This document shows positions 25,980 through 37,670 of a DNA stretch of 64,000 nucleotides, in pieces. Below the pieces are notes generated by a model. It was not told the origin of the DNA, did not search any database, and worked only from the letters and a program-made list of their open reading frames with translations. Source of the stretch: Cheilinus undulatus. Its lineage: Eukaryota; Chordata; Actinopteri; Labriformes; Labridae. Where the stretch lies: NCBI RefSeq assembly GCF_018320785.1, contig NC_054866.1, positions 30,419,000 through 30,482,999 of the forward strand, given 5' to 3'. The translations under genes and the position numbers were made by a program. Position 1 is the first letter of the stretch. Each line of letters begins with the position of its first letter.

Positions 25980-28900
25980 ATGATTCTACCTCTTTGTCTC
26001 CCTCTGTTGGTTGTGCTCTTGCAGCCGGCACTGTGTCTCTACAACTGCTCCTCCGAATATGAGAGGACCCCAGGTAGGTTTACTATCATTTTGAATGATA
26101 CTGCTTCTCCTCTGCTCAGTGTTACAGACATGCTTTCTTGTGTCTATCATTGCAGTTCTTAATTATTAATTCAGATTCTTAATTTCCTTGCACAAACAAA
26201 AATCATAGAATGTATATATTGCTCCTCTCTCTTTCCCTCCATCATAGACAACTCAGACCTGACAGTTGACTGTGGCACCAGCGTGATCACCCTGGAGATC
26301 AACCTGTGTACAGCTCAGTGGTCCGGTTTCAACACAACAGACCTGGCTCTGAATGGAAACCACAACACCTCAGACTGTCTTGGCTCTGTCGATACAAGTG
26401 TAGACCCTCCAATCATCCGTTACCAGCTTCCTGTCAATCACAGCCAGGATAACCCCTGCCGACAATCTCTGCAGGTGAGAAAGTAGCTGTTACAGGTGCT
26501 CAATGATGTAGATTTGACCATAATCACACAGTAACTAGACTGTACTCCAATACCTGATGATATAATGTCAAACATGTTAGCTTCAAGGTAGTACGATATA
26601 CAAATTTAGGGTATCTGGAAAAATGCTATCTTTCACCATGTTTGCATCCTAGCATCCTAGATTTTTATACTGTGGACACAGCAACTTAGTTGACTCCAGA
26701 AGCTCTGTAGTTTGTCGTGAAAATCCAGGGAAAAATGATAAATTTGAAATTAGCAAGCTAAAAGACAGATGTGAAAGTCTAGGCGAAAGTTTTAGAAAGT
26801 AACTAGCATTAACATTAGCTAGCGAGTGACTGCATGTTGTTAATCATAATAGTATGTTCAGATATTATGTTGATGTTAAATGACGCAGTAAGAAATGTTT
26901 AATATTCATTGTAAAGTCATTTTAGAAACTTAAACTGCAAGGTAAAAAATAGATTTGAAAATCTGGGCATATCCGAAGTTATAACAAGCTGCTAACATTA
27001 CAGTTAGCCAGAGGGTGACTGAGTGTAATGCTTCTTGAGTTAATATTATTATACATTAGTTTCCTGTTACATGCCACAGTAAGAAATGTGTAAATTCAAT
27101 GTAGTTATTTCACAGACTTATTCAAAGAGCTAAATCATAAATGCGACAATCTGAGCATACTAAAAGTTATAGTGAGTAGCTAACATAACTGTTAGCTAGT
27201 AAGTGACTGAATGCTATTCTTCTATTTGTTATTATTATTAATCTACACTATGGCATAACAGGACACATTAAGAAATGTTTAAAGATGTGTAAATGTGTAA
27301 AGTAATATCAGAAACTTCTTCAGCAAGTTAAGAGATGTGATGTGAAAATTTGGGCTTTTCAAAAAATATAGCAACTAGTTACCATTACCGTTGGCTAGCA
27401 AGGACTTCTTCTTTTTATGTATTATTTTGGTGTCACATGACACAGTAAGAATGTGTAGATTTTATTAAGAGTGCCCACAGACAGGAAGTTGTTAAATGCT
27501 GACATTAGCTGTGTTAAAAAAAACTAACTGATAGTAAAATACAGGCTTTTTTCTAGAAATATAGAAGAACACAATATAAATATTTGTTTTTGCTGTCTTG
27601 TTCAGATTGTAGACGAAGCCCCAGACCCTTCAGGTCCCTTTAGCAGCTTCGTAAGCATCCAGTCAGTTATCATCACTGGGTACATTGACACACCCAGATC
27701 TGACCAGGGGCTGATCAGCTACTCAACAGACCTCTACTATCACTTCTCCTGCCGCTACCCGCTGGAGTATCTGATCAACAACACACAAATTGTGGCGTAA
27801 GTTCCTGTCTACCTTAATATCAAACAAAAAAATCTCACATTTATACAGATCCTGATAGATTGTTTTGATCTGAGGAGAAATGAACACAAGGAATTTATCC
27901 ACTACTTTCCAGCTCTTCAGTGTCTGTGGCAACCAGTGATAATAATGGCACCTTCATTGATACACTGATGATGGGTGTTTACAATGTAAGTACATGGATT
28001 TAACACACCAAATAGCTATGTTCACTCGTTTATATTTTATCTATTTTACTCTGATATTTGATTCTTCCAGAACTCTGACTACCTCTACCCATTAGTGGTA
28101 CCTTCATCTGGACTAGAGCTACGGACCAGGATCTATGTAGAGGTCAAGGCTGTTAACCTAACAGGAAAGTAAGCAAATCCTCCTCAGCTCTGCTTATTCA
28201 AATTCAAAATATTGATATTAGAGTGATTAAGTTATAATTTTGTGTCCTGTTGTAACTCATTGGCTTGTTTTCCTGTTTTAAGTTTCTATATTCTGCTGGA
28301 CCACTGCTTTGGTACTCCCACAGCGTACAACATGTCACAGACTGAGCAGCACAACTTTTTCACTGGGTATGGCAGCACACAGTATTAATGCACCTTCAGA
28401 CCTTGGGGATAATCTCCACAATGATTATTTAAATGTATCATAATAAATCTGCTCTCCATTAGCTGTTCAGTGGACCAGAGGACATCAGTGACAAACAATG
28501 GCCTCTCCAAGGAGGCTCGCTTTGACTTCGAGGCCTTCCGCTTTGTTCAGCACCGTGACCAGGCCAAGTCAAGCATCTACCTGCACTGCATACTGAGACT
28601 GTGTGAGCCCAGCAAATGCCAAGAGCTGCTCTCTGTAAGTTGAGAAGTCATGTACAAATTTCTGTACTTTATGTGGCTTATAGAATCAATAATATGTGCA
28701 GAATTTTAAAGATGATGACCATATAAAGCACTGCATCGTGGAAGCTGATGAACAGAGAAATGAAAATCAAGAAATTGATTTATCCTTGTTTTCTTGTAGA
28801 AAATTTGTCATGTTTAAAGCTGCACAACAACTATGAAATACACTCCAGTTACAAGGGATATTTTGGCTAAAATTGTTTGATATTTTGGGTGCATTTTGGC

Positions 28901-29579
28901 TTTCATACGTAGATGAGAAATGGCAATAACTAAGCTCTACTGAAGAGTTAATGGGGTAAATTGTGGTTGCCCCTTGCATTTTCATATCATAAAAACCCTT
29001 GGAAATTAGGATTATTTCTCAAGCTAAAATTTAAACTTGAAAAGTTTTACACTATATGATAGGAATAAAACAAACCTCATACTTGTTTGTTTTCCAGGCT
29101 TGTAACAACAGAAGGAAAAGATCTTTGACTCCTTTTGGAGAAGAAGGCAGTGAATCTGCCACTGTCTCAGTGGGACCTATTTACACCGCCAATGCAGGTG
29201 AGACTCAGTCAAAAAACAACACCACCACTGTGATAAACGCTTTACTTTTGGCACTAACTCAACTTTTTTTCCTCTCCTGCTATAGATACTCCATATGCAG
29301 CTGGCTACAGTGAGTATATTTTGATCACATTCATTATTTTTTTAAGTAACACATCGATGTAACTTGGATGTTACAACAGCTCATATAGTAATATGCAATC
29401 ATCTCACCCTGCGTACATTAGGTCATAACGTGGCTCCAGGGATGGAGGAGGTGAACGTGACAGGCCTGGTGGTAGGGGTGGTGTTTGGGTCAGCTGCTGC
29501 TGCTGCACTGGTTCTTGGTGGCTGGTTTGCCCTGAAGAAGTTTTATTGGGTGGGTGGATTACCTCATGCTCTTAACTGA
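25980..29579 (+). CDS. zpld1: ZP-domain membrane protein, ZPLD1-like
   Basis: Zona pellucida-domain protein; the family polymerises extracellular filaments, and ZPLD1 (cupulin) is linked to the inner-ear cupula. Ten coding exons chain in frame: 25980-26073, 26248-26474, 27606-27796, 27913-27985, 28071-28168, 28283-28366, 28463-28634, 29098-29197, 29286-29309 and 29422-29579, giving 406 residues (human ZPLD1 about 415). Residues 1-20 form a signal peptide. The ZP module runs from about 33 to 315, with LTVDCGTSVITLEINLC, TDLALNG, GYIDTP and CSVDQRTSV motifs and many N-glycosylation sequons. A furin-type RRKR lies at about 318-321, as expected for release of ZP proteins, and a hydrophobic Gly/Ala/Val span at about 367-390. 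The ATG is the first in frame and opens a clean signal peptide. Which fish paralogue (a or b) cannot be told. Confidence 0.92.
26475..27605. other. ZP gene intron 2
   Basis: The largest intron of this gene, 1.1 kb. It shows four or five drifting copies of a roughly 180-230 base pattern: CACAGTAAGAAATG, then GAAACTT, then GTTATAGNNAGTAGCTAACATTA, then GTTAGCTAG and GTGACTGAATG (at about 26770, 26940, 27110, 27290 and 27430). This is an old tandem duplication, non-coding. Confidence 0.55.
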
Positions 29580-30470
29580 CAGATCGATGTGCATATCCTC
29601 TTTCTTGTATAAAATCTTTTGTCTGTTATTACCACACATGTATTCAGAAGTCAGTGTCAGATTACAGAGGAACAGTCAAACTACAACTGTGGTTCATTGA
29701 AGAACAAATTCCATTTATTTTATTTTATAAGTTTGCTTTAAAGCTCCTGTGAGGATTTTTTTTTTGCTGGTTACAAAAACATTTAAATGAAAGCTATTTT
29801 CTTCATTACTTTCAAAAAGTTCATCAGCATAAAGACTTTTTCCATTAAGTTATCGGGCACAATTTATAGGCTCACACTACACATGGTTATGGACTGTAAC
29901 AGAAATCTGTGGAGTTCACGTTAAAAAGTCTCACACAACAAAGTTGAATTCATATCTTGTTACATCCTCTCTTTCTCTCTAACGCTATCTCTCCCTCTGT
30001 CACACACACACACACAAACAACATTGCCATTTGTGTCAGTTGGAGGCATATTTCCTGCTTGTTCCCTTTATGAGGGCATTAGAAAGTCATTCCTGCTTTT
30101 TTTCATGGTGATTTAGGACGTTGTCTGACAGTTTACGAAGGAAAAATGTCCCTCAGTTGTGGATTCTGCTCGTAGCTCTGTGCATCTGTGGAGTGAGTGG
30201 AGTTATACGACCAAAATACCAAACATGCTGGAAATCATTCCAACCAGTTAGGAGTAGCTAGTTGGGCTGTAGTCGGGTCATGATCGGCTGACGTGTTTCC
30301 CTGTGCACAGCAGGACAAAGGGCACATGATCTGGCTGAAAGTTGGCGCTACTTCCATGTGAGTTGTGCGACTCAAAAAGCAGCTAAATCAGATGATATTC
30401 ACACAGTGTATGCCTGGCTTACAACAGCTGGCACAATGCAAAATAGTGGAAAATTTTAATGTGATAAAAA
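29580..30470. other. Spacer downstream of the ZP gene
   Basis: Probable 3' UTR followed by spacer. No AATAAA is seen within 500 bases of the stop, so the polyA site is undefined. A short CA repeat lies at 30001-30020. Confidence 0.4.
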
Positions 30471-30477
30471 GGAAGCT

Positions 30478-30657
30478 TGTTGTTTTTTTTTAAAGATGTA
30501 TTTTTTGGCCTTTATTTGATAGGACAGTGGACAGAGTCAGAAACAGGGGAGAGAGCGGGGAGAGACATGCAGGAAATAGTACCACGGGCTGGATTCGAAC
30601 CCAGGTCGCCTGCGTATATGGCCTGCGCCTTAACCACTCGACCACCGGCGTGCCAGC
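30478..30657 (-). repeat. tRNA-derived SINE
   Basis: On the minus strand the head reads TGGCACGCCGGTGGTCGAGT (A-box region) and a B box GGTTCGAATCC, both tRNA-like. A short body follows (GCATGTCTCTCCCCGC, CTGTTTCTGACTC, CACTGTCCTATCAAATAAAGGC) and then an A-rich tail, seen as the T run at 30478. A headless second copy lies at 48490-48608. Confidence 0.85.
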
Positions 30658-31017
30658 TTGTTAGTTCTTTCATGACATTAAGAGCAGTGATCTGATTTTA
30701 TTGACAGACATAGATAATGTATTGTTGTAATAATCAGAGTATTACAAATCAGCTTGTTATAGTACAGCTGTTGAAATTACTAGGTGACATGGGCAACGCT
30801 TTAAAATGAAAGACTGAAGGTGAAGCTGGCTTGTGATCTGAGCAGTCTACTCAGACTACTGAGGCTGCATCATCCATAGGGCTGGTCCTTTAAGTATTTA
30901 CCAAGTACTGTTAACAGGACAAGGAATTTTTAACACAACTTTTCCAATTTTCCAAATAATAGTTTAATTTTGGATGATTACATTATTTTAACAAAATTCT
31001 TTCACACAAAAACTAAA

Positions 31018-32157
31018 ACTACCAGGGTCAAAATTATCACCCCTTGATGCTAATAGCTGTGTCTAATTTTTTTCCGGATAACAGCCTGTAGTCATTGGTT
31101 GCAGTTTTCAACAACTCCCAGACTTGTCTCCTGAGGAATCCCAGCCCATTCTTCTTTGGTGAATCTGTCCAGCTCCTCCAGATTTCATGTTCTTCTAGCA
31201 TGGAACTTGGTTTTCAGTTCACCCCATGGATTTTCAGTGGGATTCAAGTCAGGGCTTTGTGCAGGCCAGTCAATGATGTTCACTTTGGTTTTGGAGGTAG
31301 GTCTTCACTTGGCGATATGAATGTTTTTGGTCATTGTCCTGCTGGAAGACAGAGCAACAACCCAGACCCAGACTGCTTGAGGTTCTCTTCAAAAATCTTC
31401 ACATATCCTTCTTTGTTCATGATTTCTTTCACCTTTATGAGATTCCTAGCTCCAGATGCACTGAAGCATCCTCACAGCATAATCCTCCCGCTGCTGTGTT
31501 TCACTGTGGGGACGGTGTTCTTTGGGTGACACGCCTCTCCCTTCTTTCTCCAAACATAACCAGTGTCTCTCTGGCCATATTTTGGTCTCATCTGACCAAA
31601 GAACATGCTTCCAGTCTGCACAAACTTTCTCTAGTTTGTCCATAGCAGACTTCAGTCGGCTTAAGGTGTGTCTTCTGCAGAAGTCGAGTTTTTCCTCTCA
31701 GTCCAGTTCTGTGCAGGGATCTAGTGATCGTCTTCTTGGCAGTTGTTCTGGGGTCTTAAGACACATCTCTCACTAGTTTTCTTCACAGAAAAATCTTTCT
31801 CTACCTACCTCTGCCAGGTTGATTCTGTACTGCGTGGCTCTCTTTGAATTCCTTGATACTTCTCACTCCTGTTCTTGACACTTGGAAAAACTGTGATAAC
31901 TTTGCATAACATTGCATCTTTCTCCTGCTTTGTGAGCATCAACAATTCTTTTTCTCAAGTCTAACCAGATTTTTCTTTTTGCCATACTGAATTTTCATAC
32001 TTTGCTTGTTTTGAAGTTAACCCTCAGTTTTAACTTGATTTTACAATCTGTGAACATTACAAAGTTAAAGACCATTATTGCACAACAGTGGTTTGTGCTA
32101 TGGTTCAACAAAAGGGTAAGTTCTAAAGGCGGCTAATGATCTAGACCCTGGTAGTTT
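31018..32157 (-). mobile_element. Decayed Tc1-like DNA transposon (antisense)
   Basis: The outer ends carry matching inverted text, CTACCAGGGTC at about 31018 and GACCCTGGTAG at about 32145. On the minus strand a transposase relic is readable, with a VLWSDETKI-type catalytic region at about 31590 and ACCCCAGAACAACTGCC-type text further upstream. The frame is interrupted many times. About 1.1 kb, close to the full length of a Tc1 element of this type. Confidence 0.8.
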
Positions 32158-32912
32158 ATGGATTTTGTGAAATCATTTTGTTGCTGTGTGCAAAGTAAAA
32201 AAAAATGTAAGCATCCAAAATTAAAAAAGGATGTTTGGAAAGCCATGTTAAAATCTCTTGCACTTCTTAACACCACTCGGGAAATACTTAAAAAAAACTG
32301 AAATTTTCATTCGGGGGGCTATTAATTTCTTCATCATCTGTAAATACAACTTAGACATGCAGAGCACAGAATTAGCAAGGACTGCTGTGTCAGCAGGAGA
32401 CAATATCCTCACAAACTTAACAGGTGCTTTAAAGTGTATATACTGTATATATGGGGATTTTTATTACCAGATCAAATTTGTGAGTGTTCTAGTTTTTTGG
32501 CATCATGTACAGAATCTTAATCTTTAATCTGTTAAACTATATTTTTGTGTTTATTTGAATCTGCGTTATGTAAATTAGACTTACTGTTTCATTTTGTATA
32601 GACTGATGGTAAGAAATAAAACACTTCAAAGTCATGTATTGCTGGTTTGTTGACTTGATTGAAAAGACAACACTTTTTTTTATCATTGACAACTTTTACT
32701 CTATACAAGCAGCATCTTTTATACAGTTAATATATATTGACAGGTTCATATGAAATTTATAAAATGAAACATGTACAGCACATCTATTAAGAAATATTTA
32801 CAGGTCACTTATATTGAATGTACACTGTCAAACAAACTCATGAGCCAGAGAAAGAGTGAATCACTTCAATGTGATGTGCAGTTATAAGCAGGTTTTTGTA
32901 TAAATGTGTACA

Positions 32913-34040
32913 CTACACTGAGTGCAGAATGTCTTGGATCAAAGCAGAGAGTTTCACTGAGAAATCTTCCTGCAAAGAGATGGAGGAAGAAGAGGACAAA
33001 CTGGGGGCTCTGTGGACCTCCAGCTCCTCCTCTAGCTCCTGAAACAGCTTCTCCATGCGGGCTTGAAACACTTGGCCCTGCAGGGCTGCATTCTGGCAGA
33101 AAAGCTCTAGACTGGATGCCACTTCACTCCTGAGAGGATTTACCATTTCGAGCTGAGCGGAAAGCTCACTTTTTAGCACAGCGACCCTGCTCTGAGCCTC
33201 CCTCCTCAGTAAACTAACTTCCTCTCCTAACTTGGAGCTCATTTCCTGCCACAGCTCTGACTTCTCCTCTTTCAGATGCTCAGACACCTCTGTGGTTTTA
33301 GCCTGGAAGTCGCTGATGATGTCTGCCACCTTGGAGCTGCTGTGCTCCAGTGCTTGGCTCACCTGCTGGGAGACTTCCTGGTAGACAGCCTGACTGGCCT
33401 CAGCGGCCTGGGCTGTCTCGGCTGTCTCCAGGCCCTGCAGGTAGAGGCTTAGCTGGCCGCACAGATCTTGGGTGTTGCTGCTCAGGGAGCTCTGGAGTTG
33501 CTGGGTGAGGGGGGCCAGACGCTCCCTCATGCTGGCCAGGGTGGCACCAAGGTGAGCTGGAGACGGGGACAGTCTCTCTCGCAGTTCGGCCAACTCTTGT
33601 CGCAGGCGGGCGCGCAGACGTTCAGACTCCATGTTGAGTTTTTGTTGCATCTCTTCTGCTATGGGGTTTTTGCTCTGATCCTCTTGGTTGTAGAGACTGC
33701 TGCTGTCAATGTGGCTCTTGTAGATTATGCTGAGAAACCAGAAGAAATATATTAGGAAGTGCTGATTTAATTATGATAATGTAGGTTTAATTGAAGCCTA
33801 ACTTACTCTTCATCCTTGGTGAGCTCTGTCTTGTCATAAGCCTGATTTGCTTTTGGATCAGTCCAGCTCACATCCCTGGTTTTACGGTGGATTGGGTAAG
33901 CTAGAAATAAGAAAACATCCTTGAAGAAGGAGAAACTTGCAAAAAAGTGAATATATAACAACACCAGGGCTAAATATATACCTGAAAGTGTCAAAAATGA
34001 CAGGGCGAGGATCACAACTTTGTAATACATTTCCATCTTT
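32913..34040 (-). CDS. Exchangeable apolipoprotein (ApoA/ApoE family)
   Basis: Secreted lipid-binding protein of the ApoA-I/A-IV/A-V/E superfamily, expected on plasma lipoproteins. Exons: 33982-34040 (ATG at 34034-34036 after a 4-base leader), 33807-33900 and 32913-33729, 321 residues, all phases matching. Residues 1-18 form a signal peptide (MEMYYKVVILALSFLTLS). The last exon codes for amphipathic helices in 11/22-residue steps, proline-punctuated, such as LRARLRQELAELRERLSPSP and MRERLAPLTQQL. Three coding exons, with a split signal peptide and one large last exon, is the family layout. The C-terminus (SVKLSALIQDILHSV) vaguely recalls ApoA-V, but I cannot assign the subtype; ApoE-like or a fish ApoA-IV-like gene are alternatives. 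Codons are much more GC-rich than the surroundings. Confidence 0.9.
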
Positions 34041-34163
34041 CTGCAGAGGGAAGCACATCAGAATCTTGAATAAGACCAATACATGACTAAACGCTCACAT
34101 ATGCATATTTTAACTGAGGAAGAACCAAGAAGATCAATGAATAAAGAAGCTGCTGGCCTTTAC

Positions 34164-34215
34164 CTGAGGATCAGAGGTCTGCATACTGACTTCCCCTCCA
34201 ACAGGACTTATAAAG
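34164..34215 (-). promoter_or_regulatory. Apolipoprotein promoter and 5' UTR exon
   Basis: On the minus strand a TATA-like CTTTATAAGT lies at about 34207-34215. About 30 bases downstream begins an implied non-coding exon ending at 34164 with CTCAG|GTAAAGG. The acceptor CCCTCTGCAG joins at 34040, just ahead of the ATG. Non-coding first exons are standard in this gene family. Confidence 0.6.
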
Positions 34216-34229
34216 GCCTGTGTTATCTG

Positions 34230-35545
34230 AGGGGCTGCCTCAAACTCTGCCTGTGTCAACAGTCAACACGTGGAGGGTCACACTGACAAGATGCATACAC
34301 ACACAACGCACACACACGCGCACAGAGTGAAGCCACGCCAACAGCGTCCACTGTTCATAAAACTTAGCAGAATTCTCAGCATTGATTTGTAGGAATTATG
34401 TCAGAGTCTCCAGAGGTGAAAGTACCATGATACGTTGTGTGATGAGAAAACTTGTGCAATAAAGTGGAAGACTATAGTGGAAGATATCTGCCAACTCAAC
34501 AGTGCTTTTGCAATCTTAATCTAACGTAAAAAATAGGTAAAAGTTTACTGGAACGACCCAGCAGTAGTTCAGTAAGTTCAAGTTTGTATGTCCACATGCA
34601 GCCAGATAACAGATGTGACTTGATTTCAGACATTTTACGTCAAAGGCCCACTTTTCCATGAACCACAATGATATCAATATTTACAGTGAGGTTCTGTGTT
34701 TGACCCATAGTGTTTGTTGTATTTTTTTCCATCACTGAGCAAGTTTCGTAGTGATCTTTCTGTGTTTTGAACATGGCAAATTTGGATTGACTCACGAAGT
34801 CGCTTTATTTGGATGCTTGGCAATTGACTGAGTACACATCAGTGTTTGTGCTGTTTTTGTGGGACATAGAAGCTCTCAACAGGCAGAGTAAACACTCCTG
34901 ATTTCATGCTACTAACATATCAAAATGTCTGTTGTTGTGTTTTCATGCTTGTGTATGATGGCTTTGTATTTAGAAAATAAAATTTACGCTGACTCCATAT
35001 CTGTTTGCACATTTGTGAATGCAATGTGGAGAGTTTTTTTATGCAGCGCTGACATGGGTTATGTAGGTGAAAGTTGAATCCTGGCTTACTTAGGTAAGCT
35101 ACGTGACGTCATTAGAGGGTCAAAGTCCATGGCTACCGTGATGAAATATCTAGGTTATTCCACTTACCCAAAGTCCAGTTATTTCAATACAATAACAGTA
35201 GAGCTGTTCAGACGTTTGTAACTGTACATGAAAACATCAGTGTTTTCTGTTTCAGCGGATGTTTGGTTTAATATTTTACATAAACCTAACACGTGCTCAC
35301 AGACAGCCCCTTTTTCTGATCAAACGTGTAAGCGTACAAACAAGAAATGCAAGACAGAAAAAATATCACCATAACACTTTGGTGTTTTCAAATGACGATG
35401 CTTTAAACACTATAATATAATATGGCTGAACCCTTTATTTCAATACAGAGCAACCGATGACTGATTTATTTAGGTAAGTGTATAAGGTTGTAACATTATG
35501 TCAAAAATGCATGACATTTAATTAAAATAAAGACAAAAACATACA
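34230..35545. other. Gene-free spacer
   Basis: 1.3 kb left of the Tc1 fragment. A CA-rich stretch lies at 34295-34325. No exon or named repeat seen. Confidence 0.45.
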
Positions 35546-35550
35546 GAGCA

Positions 35551-35995
35551 TTCAGAAAGTATTCAGATCCCCTTTACTTTTTCAGTTTTATGTTGCAGCC
35601 TGATGCTACAGTAAAAATATTTTTTATTCTCATTAATCTACACTCAATATCCCATCATGACAAGGTGAAAACAACAATTTAGAATTTTTTACACATTTGT
35701 TAAAATGAAAAAAAGAAGAAATACCCCATTTTCACAAGTAAAAACTTGAAACTTAGCTCAGGTTCCTTCCATTTCTTATGATTGTTGCTGAGATGTTATT
35801 ACACGTTGACTGGAGTCCAACTGCGGTAAATTAAATTCACTGGGCATGACTAAGAAAGGCACACACCTCTCTATAGAAGGCCTCGCTGCTAACAACGCAT
35901 ATCAGAGCTAAAACCAAGCCATGAGGTCAAAGGAACTGCCTGCCGAGCTCATAGTCAGGATTGTTGCACCGATAATATATAAGCCACCAATTTGG
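35551..35995 (+). mobile_element. Tc1-like element, 5' portion only
   Basis: Begins with a terminal-repeat-like GAGCATTCAGAAAGTATTCAG. It continues through a non-coding leader to the start of a transposase relic (ATGAGGTCAAAGGAACTGCC at 35920, then GCCGAGCTCATAGTCAGG). It stops at about 35995, where unrelated repeat text begins, so the catalytic half is absent. Confidence 0.65.
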
Positions 35996-35999
35996 GGAA

Positions 36000-36335
36000 G
36001 ACTACAGAAAAATATTCTGTTGAATTCGAATGTGAGGGGGCAGTTGATTCCATAGATGAGGGCTCGCAACTGAAAGAGAATGGTCGCCTCTGAGTTTCCT
36101 TTGAGTCTGAGAGATGACCAGGAGAGACTGATCAGAGGATCGGAGTGGCCATGTTGGAGTGTAGGGGGTTAAAAGGCCAGATAAATAAGAAGGAGCTAAA
36201 CCATGGGGTTATTTAAAAACAAGTAATACAATTTTAAAATTTATTTTAAAATGAACAGGGAGCCAGTGGAGGGAAGAGAGCATGGGAGTGATGTGTTCAC
36301 GCACGTTCACGTTGATTAAGTTTTAAAAAGTTTTT
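36000..36335. repeat. Interspersed repeat fragment
   Basis: Text of a common fish repeat type (GGAGCTAAACCATGGGGTTATT, then AACAGGGAGCCAGTGGAGGG, then GTGATGTGTTCACGC). Probably part of the LINE whose reverse transcriptase lies to the right. The class is not certain. Confidence 0.4.
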
Positions 36336-36422
36336 AGCCATCCAATTCTTGGTTTCCTGGAAACAGTTGAGGAGTGGCTGCAGGAACTGATGGCTGTGGG
36401 ATTTCAGTGGGAGAAATAAACT

Positions 36423-36800
36423 TATGACAAAAAGTAAGGAAATTTATGTTTGGTAGATTATTACTTTGTTGTAACAATGCTACAATGCTACTGACCACTA
36501 GCAAGGCCCATTCTTACAGGTGCTGCCATCTGGGGGTACCAGAAGCTCAAAAAAAGAGTCAATAGAACAGTAAAGTAAGCTGTTTGGCATTGGCAGAGAA
36601 GATTTGGCAATTTTTTCACGGGCACAACCCTCATACTCAGCTCTGCTGCTCATCCCACAAATGCATGTTCCTTACAAATCTGGCATCATTTAAAAGGGTA
36701 ATAAACAGGCTTTACATAGTATAAGATTTATTGCCAAGAAGCATTGCTACAACAAAGAAATAATCTACCAAACACAAATTTCCTTACTTTTTGTGCTAAG
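36423..36800. mobile_element. MITE with about 60 bp inverted ends, nested in a LINE
   Basis: The left arm, 36429-36482 (AAAAAGTAAGGAAATTTATG, TTTGGTAGATTATTACTTTG, TTGTAACAATGCT), is the inverted copy of 36740-36797 (AGCATTGCTACAACAAAGAA, ATAATCTACCAAACACAAAT, TTCCTTACTTTTTG) with few mismatches. The weaker match runs outward into AAATAAACTTA on both sides. About 375 bp in all, no coding capacity. It interrupts the LINE reverse-transcriptase fragment on its right. Confidence 0.65.
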
Positions 36801-37024
36801 TTTATTTGAGTGTCATCAGCAAAGCAGTGAAATGAATTATGTTTCCTTACGATACTACCCAGTGGCAACATATAGAGAGAAAATAAAAGAGGAGCTAAAA
36901 CTGAGCCTTGAGGGATGCCACAGGTAAGGGGTGCTGTGGAGGAAAAGTTATTTTGCCAAGTCTCATTAAAACTTCTATTATTAATATAATTATTAGGATA
37001 AGATTTTAAAAAGTTAAGAGCCAT
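36800..37024 (-). mobile_element. L2/CR1-like LINE reverse-transcriptase fragment
   Basis: The minus-strand translation gives reverse-transcriptase motifs: [20 protein letters not shown] (motif with PQGS) and [12 protein letters not shown] (the ADD active-site motif, normally YADD). [12 protein letters not shown] at its start matches the S-Y-L-x-N-R-x-F stretch of L2-type elements. Only this piece is left; a MITE abuts it on the downstream side. Confidence 0.8.
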
Positions 37025-37670
37025 CTCCTGTATCCCAGCTCAGCCTTCAAGTCTAGCAGTGAGCAGCTCGTGATCAACTGTGGGCAACCCCAATGGACTA
37101 ATTTAAAGAAGTGAAAGACTAAGCAGATTTTTATTAAGCCAGGTGTTGTATTCATGTATAACTGGGTTAGATATGAGAATTTGTCTGTAAATTCAGCAGC
37201 TGCTCATGCATTTATTACTCAGTAGTGTCCCCTAAAGCAAAGCTGTCCTGAAATGCATCAGGAGCCAAATCATTAATCAGTTTCATGGTGGGACTGAGAA
37301 GAACAAATGCAGTAACTTGATCCTGCAGCAGCAGGCAGCTGTTCTCTCATGTTTGTGTTGCTTTCCAGTCTCTCCACTCTCACTATCACCTTACCTTACA
37401 GGCCTCATAAATCATTTAGAGGGCCAGTGAAAGTTACACAGACTAACTAGCCTGCTACTTAACTCAGAGTATGTCTACCCACATACAGATAGGGTAATTT
37501 GGACAGCACTGTTGCGGACAGGAGAGCTTTATTAAGGCAGCTTGATTTAATTAGATACTCTCCTTGGTATGATCAAAGGAGACCAGGTAACTTAAAGGCT
37601 GTTTATGGATGCTGGATAAAAAAAATCAAAACTGAGGTTTTATCTAGTTCAGCATGTGGTTAGAATAACT

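Noticed and set aside
30590-30657. Functional tRNA gene on the minus strand
   Set aside because: The A and B boxes are tRNA-like, but the cloverleaf is not completed and the stretch continues into a SINE body and A-rich tail.
31095-31776. Overlapping plus-strand open frames
   Set aside because: They are the antisense of a decayed Tc1 transposase.
33468-33755. 95-codon plus-strand frame
   Set aside because: Antisense shadow of the apolipoprotein's last exon.
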